A stretch of DNA of 64,000 bases from contig JAJKFH010003305.1 of NCBI GenBank assembly GCA_023333565.1, forward strand, positions 558,001 through 622,000, written 5' to 3'. The stretch is from Puffinus mauretanicus (taxonomy: Eukaryota > Chordata > Aves > Procellariiformes > Procellariidae). Shown here piece by piece: positions 48,495 through 60,450 of this stretch (positions are counted from its first letter, which is position 1; each line of letters starts with the position of its first letter). The translations under genes were made by a program, and so were the position numbers. Under the pieces are notes generated by a model that was given only the letters and a program-made list of their open reading frames with translations, searched no databases and was not told the DNA's origin.

Positions 48495-49272
48495 ATTCAA
48501 CAAGGCCAAGTGCCAGGTCCTGCACTTCGGCCACAACAACCCCATGCAATGCTAGATTCTATCAGGCTTGGGGAAGAGTGGCTGGAAAGCTGCCGGGTGA
48601 AAAAGAACCTGGGAGTGCTGGTTGGCAGCTGGCTGAACATGAGCCGGCAGTGTGCCCAGGTGGTCAAGAAGGCCAATGGCATCCTGGCCTGTATCACAAA
48701 TAGTGTGGCCAGCAGGAGCAGGGAGGTGATCGTGCCCCTGTACTCGGCACTGGTGAGGCCGCACCTCGAATATTGTGTTCAGTTTTGGGCCCCTCACTAC
48801 AAGAAGGACATGGAGGTGCTGGAGCGTGTCCAGAGAAGGGCAACGAAGCTGGTGAAGGGCCTGGAGCACAAGTCTTATGAGGAGCATCTGAGGAAACTGG
48901 GGTTGTTTAGTCTGGAGAAGAGAGGCTGAGGGGAGACCTCATCGCGCTCTACAACTACCTGAAAGGAGGTTGTAGCGAGGTGGGTGTTGGTCTCTTCTCC
49001 CAAGTAACTAGCGATAGGACGAGAGGAAATGGCCTCAAGTTGCGCCAGGGGAGGTTTAGATTGGACATTAGGAGAAATTTCTTTACTGAAGAGTGGTCAG
49101 GCCTTGGAACAGGCTGCCCAGGGAAGTGGTGGAGTCACCATCCCTGGAAGTATTTAAAAGACGTGTAGATGAGGCGCTTAGGGACATGGTGTAGTGGGTA
49201 TGGTGGTGTTGGGTTGACGGTTGGACTCGATGATCTTGGAGGTCTTTTCCAACCTTAATGATTCTATGATTC
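48495..49272 (+). mobile_element. CR1 LINE, ORF2 end and 3' UTR
   Basis: A young-looking CR1 copy. It starts within ORF2 (AAGGCCAAGTGCCAGGTCCT), keeps an open frame of 139 codons at 48510-48929 containing [20 protein letters not shown] and [17 protein letters not shown], the end of the CR1 reverse transcriptase protein, and ends ATGATTCTATGATT. It is 5'-truncated and cannot be autonomous. Confidence 0.97.
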
Positions 49273-51734
49273 CAAATTCATTTGCCTCAGTGCAAAAGTC
49301 CTTTATATTAAAGACAAAGCAGTGAGGAAGTTTCTAAGGCCCTCTGAAGTGGGGTGAAGAATTTTACCCAACTAAGTAGTTGTAATACAGTTTTTAGATT
49401 AATAAGGTGAGCTGAACAAGGATTTTGGTGAAGGCTGAAACATGTTAAAATAATTTTGCCAATCATAATGTTCAGTATTTATCTCCTGTTTCTTTTTTAG
49501 AACACTTCTAAATATGTTAACTGCAGAAAACTAGGATGAACTACATGTTTATATGGCTTGTTTAAAGTTCAGCTATTGGGATCTTTTTTTGGAGAGGGGA
49601 AAAAAAAAATTATGTTGTGCTACAGAAATAGGTTAGAATTTTCTTGTACCTCAAAGGGCAAAGCATTTTTTCTTTATTCAGGTGAAAGGTTTGTATTCCT
49701 ATGTCCCTTATTATGATATAAACCAAATCCGTTTAATTAGAAGATTGTTGTGTATGGCTTTTTGGTTTTTGGTTTTTTTTCTGAAGATTTTAATTTTGAA
49801 CTGGAGTATTTGTTGCCTTAGCAGTAGTATTTTGGCCACCTACTGTCACATTTGCAGTGGGAACAGTTTACTGAGGGTAGTTACATTATTACCATCTCAT
49901 GATCAATAATTATGGATGAAAATTAAACTGGCAAGTACTTCATTAAAAATGTTGTGTAAAACAATTAGTTTTGACATTATCCTGAAAAAATTCACAACTG
50001 CTTACTGTTATTACTGGGAGCAGCCCTGAATTGACAGGACTGCTCATGTGTGGTAAAGTGAAGCACACACGTGTTTGCAGGATTGAGGCTATGTGCTGGT
50101 TGGCTTGTCCAAAAGCGTCTTGATACCTTGCTGCAGGATTCCATTTCAAAACATTATTAGTACTTCCTTTTATTATGAACAGTTGTGTATTTCCTCTTAC
50201 AGGTTTTAGGTTTGTGATCACTGTGCCAAGCTGACAGTCACTGTTATCTCTTAATCTGAGAAGTTACATTGTGAGTAGAGAGATGTAGGAAGGAGGTTTT
50301 GGATGTGCCATATTGAGCCTGGAAGCACAGTATTTGTGTGGTGTTGTATCTTTTAGCAGAGCCTTGGAGGTTAAATATAACGTCATATGAATGCAGCTGC
50401 AGTGTTTTCAGGACCAAATTGGCTCACTGATTATGGGCTACCAGGTGTGCCAGTTACCATAGCAGTAAATAGATAAAGTCCATGCCAGTGCTTACAGTTA
50501 AATTAGCTTAAGCAAACTCTTGCTCACTTGAGCATGCTTCACAGAATTCCATGTGGAAAGTATTTGACAGCAGGTTGTCTTGAGATGACAACCTGCTATA
50601 GTTTAGCTCTGCCAGGCTTCTTGGAGACAGGAATAACAGTTTTTTTAGATCCCTAGCTGTACTGGAGCAAACAATTTTCTTTGGATAGTATCCATATCCT
50701 ATTGTTTCTTACACAGGTTTGTTTTAACATGTAGGTGATCTAAATGAACTGAAGCTGATGCACTCGCTGCAGATAGATGTAATGAATTTGAAGGAACACT
50801 TGGGGGAGACTTCATGTCTCATGTTTTATTTCCAGGTTTTGATTTGTTTGAAGTAACATCACTGTGACTTGAGATCTATTATTCTAAAACTCTTGAAAAA
50901 TGAAACTTTTGCCCTTAACTTATTGTCTTGTGCTATTTCTGGTTACAGAATAGTAACCTGAAAGATTCTTGAGATGGGGCATACTTTTAGGTATTTTTTG
51001 TAAGTGATGATATCTTACCAGTTTTCTTTAAAAATGATATAATTGTAAATGACTGACTTCTCTACCTAGATATGAAAGCAATGATGAGTGATACAGTTGT
51101 GGGGAAGGGAAAAAAGAAGCATGCATGAATAAGAAGTTTGTGACAGTAGGTGAACCAGATCATTGTAGCGCTTCATATATTAGTTACGAATGCTCACCAC
51201 TATATTCAAGTTGCATGCCTATTTCTATTTTAATTCCTGATTTTCAGTATCTCAGTTTTATAAGGAATTTATCTTCAACTGAAACTTCCCAAATTTGATC
51301 TCTGTAGTGTTAATCAAGACTTTGCATCAATATGTCTTTAAAAAACAAAACCAAAAGAATGCACATACAGCAAGAATTCAGCTCTTCTAAACACAGGAGA
51401 CATGCATTCCCACATATTAAAAAAAACCAACAACAAAAAACCCTACTCAACTATAGTCATGTTTTAATAGTTGAAATAGCTGGGGTCAAAAAGCTGAAGT
51501 TTGTGAAGGAAATCAGTCTTCTGAGTACGTATGATGGTGTCTTCTGTTGCTGGCCAAGGCGTAGACCTTCCCCGATCTAATCAGAAAATACTAGCATAGG
51601 TACTAGCAGAAAATAATAGCCATAATCAGTCTGTTTTCTTTTTCTTCAAGGATCTAGCAAGAGAGCAAAATGAAATTGTCAGAGAACTTAGTGAATAATT
51701 CCCAATTTTAATTATGAGCTTATCAATGAAGACT

Positions 51735-52793
51735 TTGCCAGGTGCTCACCAAAGCTGCTCTACCACTCCTCTCTGCAGCTGGATAGGGGAGAGAAAATAT
51801 AACGAAAGGCTCATGGGTCGAGATAAGGACAGGAAGAGATCACTCACGAATTACCGTCATGGGCAAAACAGACTTGGGGAAATTAGTTTATTACCAATCA
51901 AATCAGAGTAGGATAATGAGAAATAAAACCAAATCTTAAAAACCTTCCCCCCCACTCCTCCCTTCTTCCTGGGCTTAACTTTACTCCCAATTTTCTCTAC
52001 CTCCTCCCCCGCAGCGGCGCACGGGGACAGGGAATGGGGGTTGTGGTCAGTTCATCACAAGTTGTCTCTGCCGCTCCTTCCTCCTTAGTGGGGAAGACTC
52101 CTCACACTCCTTCCCTGCTGCAGCGTGGGGTCCCTCCCACTGGGGACAGTCCTCTACAAACTTCTCCAAGGTGAGTTCTTCCCATGGGCTGCAGTTCTTC
52201 ATGAACTGCTCCAGCGTGGGTCCCCCACGGGGTCACAAGTCCTGCCAGCAAACCTGCTCCAGGTGGGCTCCTCTCTCTATGGGTTCACAGGTCCTGCCAG
52301 GAGCCTGCTCCAGCGCGGGCCTCCCACAGGATCACAGCCTCCCTCAGGCATCCACCTGCTCTGGCGTGGGGTCCTCCAGGGGCTGCAGATGGATATCTGC
52401 TCCACTGTGGACCTCCATGGGCTGCAGGGGGACAGCCTGCCTCACCATGGTCTTCACCACGGACTGCAGGGGAGTCTCTGCTCCAGCACCTGGAGCACCT
52501 CCTCCTCCTCCTCCTTCTTCACTGACCTTGGTGTCTGCAGAGTTGTTGCTCTCACATCTCACTTCTTTCTCCAGCTGCAGTTGCTGTTGCACAGTTTCCC
52601 CTCCCCTTCTTAAATATGTTACCACAGAGGTGCTACCACTGTCACTGACTGGCTGGGCCTTGGCCAGCAGCGGGTCCGTCTTGGAGCCGGCTGGCATCGG
52701 CTCTATCAGATATAGGGGAAGCTTCTAGCAGCTTCTCACAGAAACCAGCTCTGTAGCCCCCCCACTACCAGAACCTTGCCACGCAAACCAATA
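51735..52793 (+). mobile_element. Avian ERV LTR, about 1.06 kb, GC-rich; probably solo
   Basis: Contains the known order CAGGTGCTCACCAAAGCTGC, AACGAAAGGCTCATGGGTCG, TTACCAATCAAATCAGAGTA with AATAAA at 51923, repeated CTGCTCCAGCGTGGG-type blocks, and the end CCTTGCCACGCAAACC. The 5' end is diverged. No gag, pol or env lies beside it. The 162- and 185-codon open frames inside it are composition artefacts of the repeated blocks. Confidence 0.85.
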
Positions 52794-54414
52794 TGGCAGC
52801 TAATGAATTTTCTAAGTTGAGAGATCACAAAAGAGTATATTCTAGTTGGGGGGAGAGGGCTGACATTTAATGTTTTGGGACTTTTTAGCTCATATTAAAC
52901 AAAACTTAACCAATTAATGTATTTAAGCTATCTCTAGAATAAAATCAATTTTTCTGCTGAACTGTATTATCTGTAAAGTAAAATCCTGTGTTGCATGGTA
53001 ATGTTGCTGTTTGCTACTTCTTTTTTTTTCCTGTTACAAGCACAGTAAAACTACTGCATTGTCTAGGCTGAGTTTTGGAAAAATCTATTTAAATACTGTT
53101 AATTGTCCACTATTATAAAGAAAGATAGTGGAAAAGATAATTCTGTGTCACCGGCAGTCCACGCTTGCTAGAAGAAACTAGATTATTTGCTCTGTGACTG
53201 TGGTCCATTACAAAGGACTTGCTCAGGCATGCTAAAAGGGACCTTGCACAGTGAAACTTCCTGGCTGCCGTGCTGCATTTTAGCTTCTCTCCTGCTGTAT
53301 GATTTGATGGCAAGGCGTCCTCCAGCTGGAAGGGTGCTCTACTTAGTTCAACCCTGGCTGTAGCAATGACCCAACAGACCGCATGTATCCCCAAAATTTT
53401 TACTACCAGGCTCTAATGCATCAGAATATAGGTGGTATTTCTAATAAAAGAAGAAGAAGGGAAAAAAAAAAAGCGTTGGAGCTTGTGGCCTCTTAGTCAG
53501 ATGAAAATACTCTTCAAATTGTTTCAACTCCCCTACTATATGTATGCAACTGAAAGAGTTAAACAGCTTATATCTTTGAGGTGTTTTCATATGCAATACT
53601 GTACTACTTCTTAGAGCTCTGGGTATGCTTTGGATAGCCTCCTACAGATGATTTGAATGGTAATTCAAACACTTGGTGCACGTTTAGATCATGATTGTGA
53701 CAGAGCTTACTATGCAGTATTTTCATTGACCAGTTTGTCCTTGCTTTGTTTGTGATACATAACTCACAGTAACATTAAAAGAGGTGAGGTTCTGCAACAG
53801 ATGGCACTGTAGGAAGAGGTAACCCTAACAGAAAAAGTTTTCCCTATAGTAGAATGTAAACTTAAAAGTTGAAAGTTGGAACCATCTAGGTAGACTCAAC
53901 TTTTGGTAGTTCCTAGCATCAGAATGCTTTGCTTTTCAAACTTTATGTTTTTATAGTACAGGGTTGGGGTTTTTTTGAAAAATGGAGTAGGATATCTTAA
54001 GATTTGTGGCACTTACGGTCAGCAACATGGGGATTCCTCTGTCCTGTATAATAATTATTCAGCAAGACAAAGGTCCTGGTTTTCACTAAGTCACTGAAAG
54101 ACAATTGTGCAGCCCAAAGACTGTAGCTGAGTTCAGAAAGCTTGTGTTTATGCCCCAACTCAGAGCTTCAAAACTCGGGATCCTTCTAACCCTGTAGGTA
54201 AAGTCAGTGAGCAGCTAGGCGGAACCTCATCAGCTCTTCAGCCACGCGTAAGAGTGCTTCAGTTTTGAAAGTGGGCAATAGTTCCACACCTATGCGCAAG
54301 CTCACTTTGGATCCAGAGATCTCCTCTCTCGGCTCACAGAACATGGTGTTCTCGGAGCATGTTTATTGAAGACCTATCAGATGGGCTTTGCACAAAACAA
54401 ACCAGGGCTACCCC

Positions 54415-54800
54415 TCCCACTCCTGAGTAATAGCTTAGTGGTTAGAGCATTCCCAAAGAGTGAGGACTCTAGGTTCAGCACCTTTTCTGCCTGAGGTGAT
54501 TCAAAGTCATGCCTCTTACGTGCCTAGGCTCCCAAGATGAGGGAATTGGCCTAGCTTTTGCTCTCATTTCTGGGCCAGTGAACACCTTAAGGATTGCATG
54601 TAAAGCAGGACTAGTGCTGTTGGAAATGCTGACAGTGTTGTTATCATTAAATAGCTTAACTTTTTTGTTTAGGGAGGAGAAGCTGAAATCACCTCAGGCT
54701 TATTAATGACTTGAACTTGGCCTCTATCTTGTTTAAGTGATCTAACCGCTGAGGTGAGAGAGCCAGTCTCTGGGCTTGAGGTTGTGGTCTTGAATAGATG
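54415..54800 (+). mobile_element. tRNA-like palindromic repeat, family not assigned
   Basis: TAGCTTAGTGGTTAGAGCAT fits a pol III A box (TRGYNNARNGG), and GGTTCAGCACC lies B-box-like 30 bases on with one mismatch. About 300 bases later GATCTAACCGCTGAGGTGAG reads like the reverse complement of the head, so the whole resembles a palindromic, MITE-like old repeat. Confidence 0.4.
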
Positions 54801-57800
54801 CAGGTGCCTTTTGGTCGTGGGCAGAAAGCTCTAGCACAGTGAGAAATGAGACAGAAGATGCACTCCTGTCTTCGGTGCTTCCTGTTGCCTAATTTAGGTG
54901 GCTTCCAACTTGATTGGCAGGTTTTAGTGAATGCTAGTTAAGGTGCATTACCCTCCTCAATTTTTATATAACTATAATAAATATAACTTTTGTGTCCCTT
55001 GGTGATAGGCTGAAGTGTGATCTTTGCTAAGAGATTCAGGCACTGAGGAAGTGGTGTTGTCTTGAGCATCATTGGACTTGTCTCTACATGTAAAATTTGA
55101 CCTTCCACTAAGATACTTCTTCCTTTAAATACCATTTAAAGGCTTCTACGCTAGATAACTAAACTGCCTTTGTTGTGTTCCTGTGGTGAGAACGAACATG
55201 AAACTTCCAGCTCACAAGCATTTGAAAAGGCAGTTGAAAGTGGAGATGTTTCATCATTTGTTTCTTGCACCTGTTTATAATACGCAGTCTGTCCATAATG
55301 CATAGGGACAATTTTTCTTTTTTTCCCTGGTACAAGTAAGCATGTTTTTCTTCAGTGAGGGTCCTTTTTGAAGGCCTGAGAGTTTTTCTCTTCCCAGTAG
55401 ATCTCCGGACTTCTTCCACTTCATATCCCCTCACACTTGAGGGCACTGTAAGTGCATTCTTCCTTTATACTTGAATGGCTCTACAAGCTCTTAGTGGAAG
55501 TTTGAATCAGAACTGGGTGTCTCTTAAATAAAGAGAAAACTCACAAAAAATATTCATCTTTAGTTTTGGAGAAAAATGTTCTGATCTAGAAGTTTCCATT
55601 AAAGGAAAAGAACAGTTCTTTAAAATATCGATGTTGTTTGTATAAGACTTTGTAGTACAGTTTGGCACCTGGAAAGGAAATAATTGGTCTCAGGTGGACT
55701 TGCAAGTTGCTCTCAAAACTCAAATGCAGTAAGATGTGTGTAACCTGCACTACTGCAGCTAAGTGGCTGAAGTAGGGTTACAGAACCAGCAGGACAGTCT
55801 GGAGGAAGTGCAAAATAGTGTCAACAAGTACTGTACACTGCGCTGAGTTTAATACAGGGTGAAGCTTAAATTCTTCTTGAAGAGAAAGGTGTTCTTTTGT
55901 TGCTTTTTAAGTTTTCCCATGCCAAGCTTTTTCACTTGACTGTACTATACAGGAACTAGATCATTACCATTAAAAGAACCTGAAGTTCTTCCAAGTTTAT
56001 ATTCAGGCCAAATGAAGTAAGCCTCTAGCAAACATGCAACTAGATGACATAATAGCATATATTAAATGTGCAGAGGCCTTTTTGTTTCCCCATCCCCTAA
56101 TTATATCAAACAATAGGAGATGAAATACATGCCTCTTTAGTGACACTGTGCTTCAACTCTGTTTAATAGAACTTCATTCAAACATAGATCTGTGTGCAGT
56201 TGAATCTTGTTCATAGTGGATGGCCACGAGCATCCTGAAACGCCAGAGGTTCTGTGAACAGTACTGTGAAAATCTGCAACCTGAAGAGCAACTGAGTCTT
56301 CCTCTGTGACTGAACTCACAGGGTACGCTGCAATACTTTCCTTCATACTTAGACCTTCTGATTTTAGGGTAACTTCACATGACTGCATGTGAACTAAATT
56401 ACCATGAACTTCTGAGTAGCTCAATCTGTAAAAACTGACTTCTCTGGTTTGCTGCGTAAAACATGTCAAGCAGGGAGTGTACTGTCAGTTGCTGTGGCTG
56501 AAGTGACAAGATTTAACTCATAAGACACTGGTAAATTGATTGTTTGCAGTTGTGTGAACTTATTCTGGTAACAGCTCTTATTAATGTTTACTTTGCCTTC
56601 TGTGTTAAAGCATGCCTGCATACTAACGCATATATTCCATCACATTCAAAAAATTTTTTTAAAAGATTTTGAAAAGGAAGGAAATGTAGCAAATGCCAAA
56701 CATCAAGTGGTGCTGTAGACAATTATTGGTTTAATCTATTGGCAGTAGATTAAAGAAGATGGCAGATGATGGCCACTTCTTTCCCTGTTTTCCCACAAGA
56801 CTGGGCTAATAGTTTCCACCCACCTCCCCCAAGACATGAATTAGTTACACGATTCCTGGGGTAACTGTTTAGTGACTTCCTAGTTGTTAAAAGCTTTTAT
56901 GAATGTCAGAAGCCTAGAGTTATAAATATGGAACTTCAAAATGGTATGGGCTTTTTTTTTTTGTTTCTGGAATAGCTAGCATAAAACTGAACGGTGGCTC
57001 ATTGTCAGGTTAGCAGGCTTCCTTTGCAGTGATTCCTTCCCTCTTCTGTGAAGTTTTAATCTTCAAAATATCAAATGGAGAAACAAGCAACCAAAACAAA
57101 GGAAAACAAAACCGTTAGCTTTCCTTTTAGGATTAAGTTATCGGTGTCCTTGAAAGGAGGACTCCATTCAGTTCTTTATTGTGGATTATTATACCTAGTG
57201 TGTGGAACCAGGGAAAGCAGTAGTTTGTGCAAAGGGGAATCTAATAAGGCTGTGCTTGTGTAATGATCCACTGCTAGTGTTTGATTTCTCCCTGCTGAAA
57301 GTCTGGGAATCTCCCCAGCCTAAACGATGTATGTATATTAAATTAATCTATCCCACAGTGGCTTGTTCCATTGTGGGCCTAAGATCTTACTCAGCCAGGC
57401 CTTTTGGGTTATTAGACCCAGTTGGTTGGGAAAAGGGTGATTTATAGAGGCTCGAGTGAGTATAGTTAGACCTGCACCTGGATCAGAGTCCAGGAAATAG
57501 CAGAGATGTAAAGAAAGAGTAACAAGCTATTTGGCCTCCTACAGTTTACATTGTCCAAGTGCTGGTTTGTGAGCTTTAACTTTTAGAAGAATTATGTTGT
57601 AAGCTGAAGGGGAAAATGGAGACTTAACTCTGGCATTGGGCTTTCATGGAATGAGGAGATGGTTAAAGCTCTAACAATCACATTGCTTCTAGTCATTTAT
57701 TTTCTTCCTTCTTAGGGTAGAAGAATTTGATATGTGGTTTTCAGTTAATGACAGTCTAGCAGTTTGCACCTCTGGCTCAAGATCCAGCCTCTTGGAGGAC

Positions 57801-60277
57801 AGAGGCTTTTGGGCTCGCTGCTTCAGGTGAGTTTGGAGCCCGTTAGAACCTTGTCCAGCGGTGCTGGTGGAGCTGTGCTCAGAACTGAGCAGGGGTTGTA
57901 ATGCATGCTACTTGCTTTCTTCTGTGAAGATAGAGCTGAAGCAAGAGATGAACTCTAGTTACCGTTTCTGGAGTGGGAAAGAGAGGTATACGTTGGTGAG
58001 GGGGATCAACACAGTAGCTTGTGAAGTTAGGAAGATTTTTTTGAAGCGTGTTAAGTGTTACCTCCCCTTCACTGGTACACTTAGGGAAAGGAAAATTCCA
58101 TATTCCGTAAAGTTTGTGAGAATGTAAAGCTTTGAGGACATATTCAAAACTAAGTAATATTTTTCAGTAAGTTAGAGCTTTGTGTGGGTGTTTATATGGG
58201 CCAGTAGGGAAAAGTATGAGGAAAAAGTATAGCTAAGAGTAACGTAGTAGATGTTGCTTTAGAATTTAGGCACCTCTGGCTGATTGTTTGGTGTTCTTGT
58301 CCTTGAAAAGTGTCCTGTGGAATATGCAGATTTCTGTAGAAGAAGTTTTAAAAACCTTTTTGCCTGTTTTAGCCTTTTAATAGTCTGATTACTAAATGGC
58401 AGGGAGAAAGAAGTTCATTCAGTGTTGGATTGTTCAGACAACCAAGCAGTGAATCATAACCCTAATGCCTATTTTGTACTACCTGCCAAATAAAATCATA
58501 TTATTGGAATGAAGTGGCATATATCCTGTTAAGGCACAAGAATACTTGGCAGTTAGCAACCAATCATTTCACTAAGCTCTATAGCCAGTGATCGTAAGGG
58601 AAGAGTGGAACCTGCAAATGTTAGACTGGCAGAATCTGGAAATGAAAGCAATGTGAATGGTAAAATCCATTCAATAAATGTCTTTATGCCTAGGCTAACT
58701 ACAGGTTTTTAACTGTAGCATTTTTGTGCAAATTTCTATGTCCATGTTAATTAAACTGGCAGTGTATTATTGTTGTAGCCTTTTTTTACACTTTTTCTAC
58801 ACCATCGAACTCATCAATGTTTTCCCTATTAATTTCCTTTGAGGTAGACCATCTCTCTTGTCTGATTTGCAGATTCCATTTTCTGTCTCAGCTGTCTGTG
58901 CATAGATCAAATTCATGTCTGCACTTGATGACTACCATAGTTAGCATATCCTAAACTGAACTCCTTTCAGCCTTTCCCTTCCCTAGTCTCTCATCAAGTC
59001 TTCATTGTTCTTGCTTATAACTTTGCCATCATCTTACTATTTTCCTACAGTATCTCATGCTGCCAACTGATGTGTCATGAAATCAACACATTGTTTTTTA
59101 AATATCTGTTCAGTTCCACTGGTACTTACTACATGAAGCTATTGATTTCTCTATTTACTGTACAGACAGGATCTGTCTAACTTTGTGTGCCTGTAAAGCA
59201 CATACCATTCTGGGCCTATATCAATAACAGTCCTTCCAGATTGCACATACTTGCATCATGCAGGATCGGGGCTGCAGTAATGCATCCCTCTGACGCATGA
59301 TAGCATAATGGAAGAAAGTACTGCTGAGGCAGGACGTGGGGGTGGGGGTGGGGTGAGGAAATAAAGCAAATGATGTTTAAGTGTCTGAAATCCCAAAAGA
59401 AAGAAAAACTGTCAGCCTGTGGGAAGTCATAATTTAGTGTTGCAGCTCCTTGACGTATATGACCACTTAGCAGCATCTGCATAAATCTAAGATACAGCTC
59501 TAAGAGCTGAAAGCAGATGAGTGTAGTAGTATGTAATTTTTTTTTTTCCTTCTAGATTACTTTGACATGTCTTTTTCAAGATGCTTGTGCAGAGGCTTTT
59601 TGCTCTATTTTTCCAGTGCTTACTGGTGAATCAAAAGAAAACTCGTTGGTAGCATGACTGAACTGTGTATTGTGTTACCATTAGAATATTATTCAAAATT
59701 TCCAGTTTGGGTCTGTCTGAACACAGAAGATGACAATCCCCGTCCTGGAATTCTTCTTAAAGCTGCTATATTTCTCTAACAATCTTAAAACTGATTTAAA
59801 GATGAAAATCTTCTCTAAAATGAAACTTACGAAGCAATTTAAACTGTAGAAATAGACAATTCTCTAATAAAATAATTTTGATTTCTTCCTAAGAGATGAA
59901 CACTGAGATTATGGTTATTTTGTTGTTCAGTCATTGTATTTGCAAAGTTTTACAGTGAAACTATGAACTTGTCAGCTTCAAATTCTGCTAATCAAAGCTA
60001 TTGTAGGTAGCCTTTAAGATCATATCTTAACTTCTGAAGCCTTTACCAACTTGGTGTTACATTCACATTCATGTGTCCTTCTGTTGAAAGGTACTTTATA
60101 TATTGGTTTGTTTTAAGGAGGGGATGGAAATATAATCGAGACTTTGATCTTTCAAGGACTTGGCATGTGAGTGTTCTCTCTGACTTCTCAAGACTCCTTA
60201 CTAAGAAATCTTCCTCTGGCATTTCTCCCCAAAATGTACCTTCTGCTTCTTTAGTAATATTGAAACGGGCATAACAG

Positions 60278-60450
60278 TTCTCGGACTGGGAGTAGAGACG
60301 AGTTCTGTTCCTGGCCTTGCCACTCTCCAGTTTGCTGTGTGGTCTTGGATGAGTTATAGGCCCATTTCAGTTTGCTTATCTGTAAAATGGAAATAATGCT
60401 CATGGAACTTTACAGTAATTTTAAGTTATGTGAAAAGCTGCTAGGATAAA
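60278..60450 (+). mobile_element. MIR SINE relic
   Basis: GTTCCTGGCCTTGCCACTCT, GCTGTGTGGTCTTGGATGAG, CCATTTCAGTTTGCTTATCT and GTAAAATGGAAATAATGCTC follow the MIR consensus order (tRNA head, core, TCATCTGTAAAATGG). It is well preserved for a bird. Confidence 0.88.

Noticed and set aside
48510..48929. 139-codon frame as a host gene
   Set aside because: It is the end of the CR1 ORF2 reverse transcriptase protein.
52125..52728. 162- and 185-codon plus-strand frames
   Set aside because: They lie inside an ERV LTR made of repeated GC-rich blocks, not in a coding region.
54425..54485. A functional tRNA gene
   Set aside because: The A box is good, but the B box is broken and no acceptor stem or anticodon arm pairs; it is a repeat relic.
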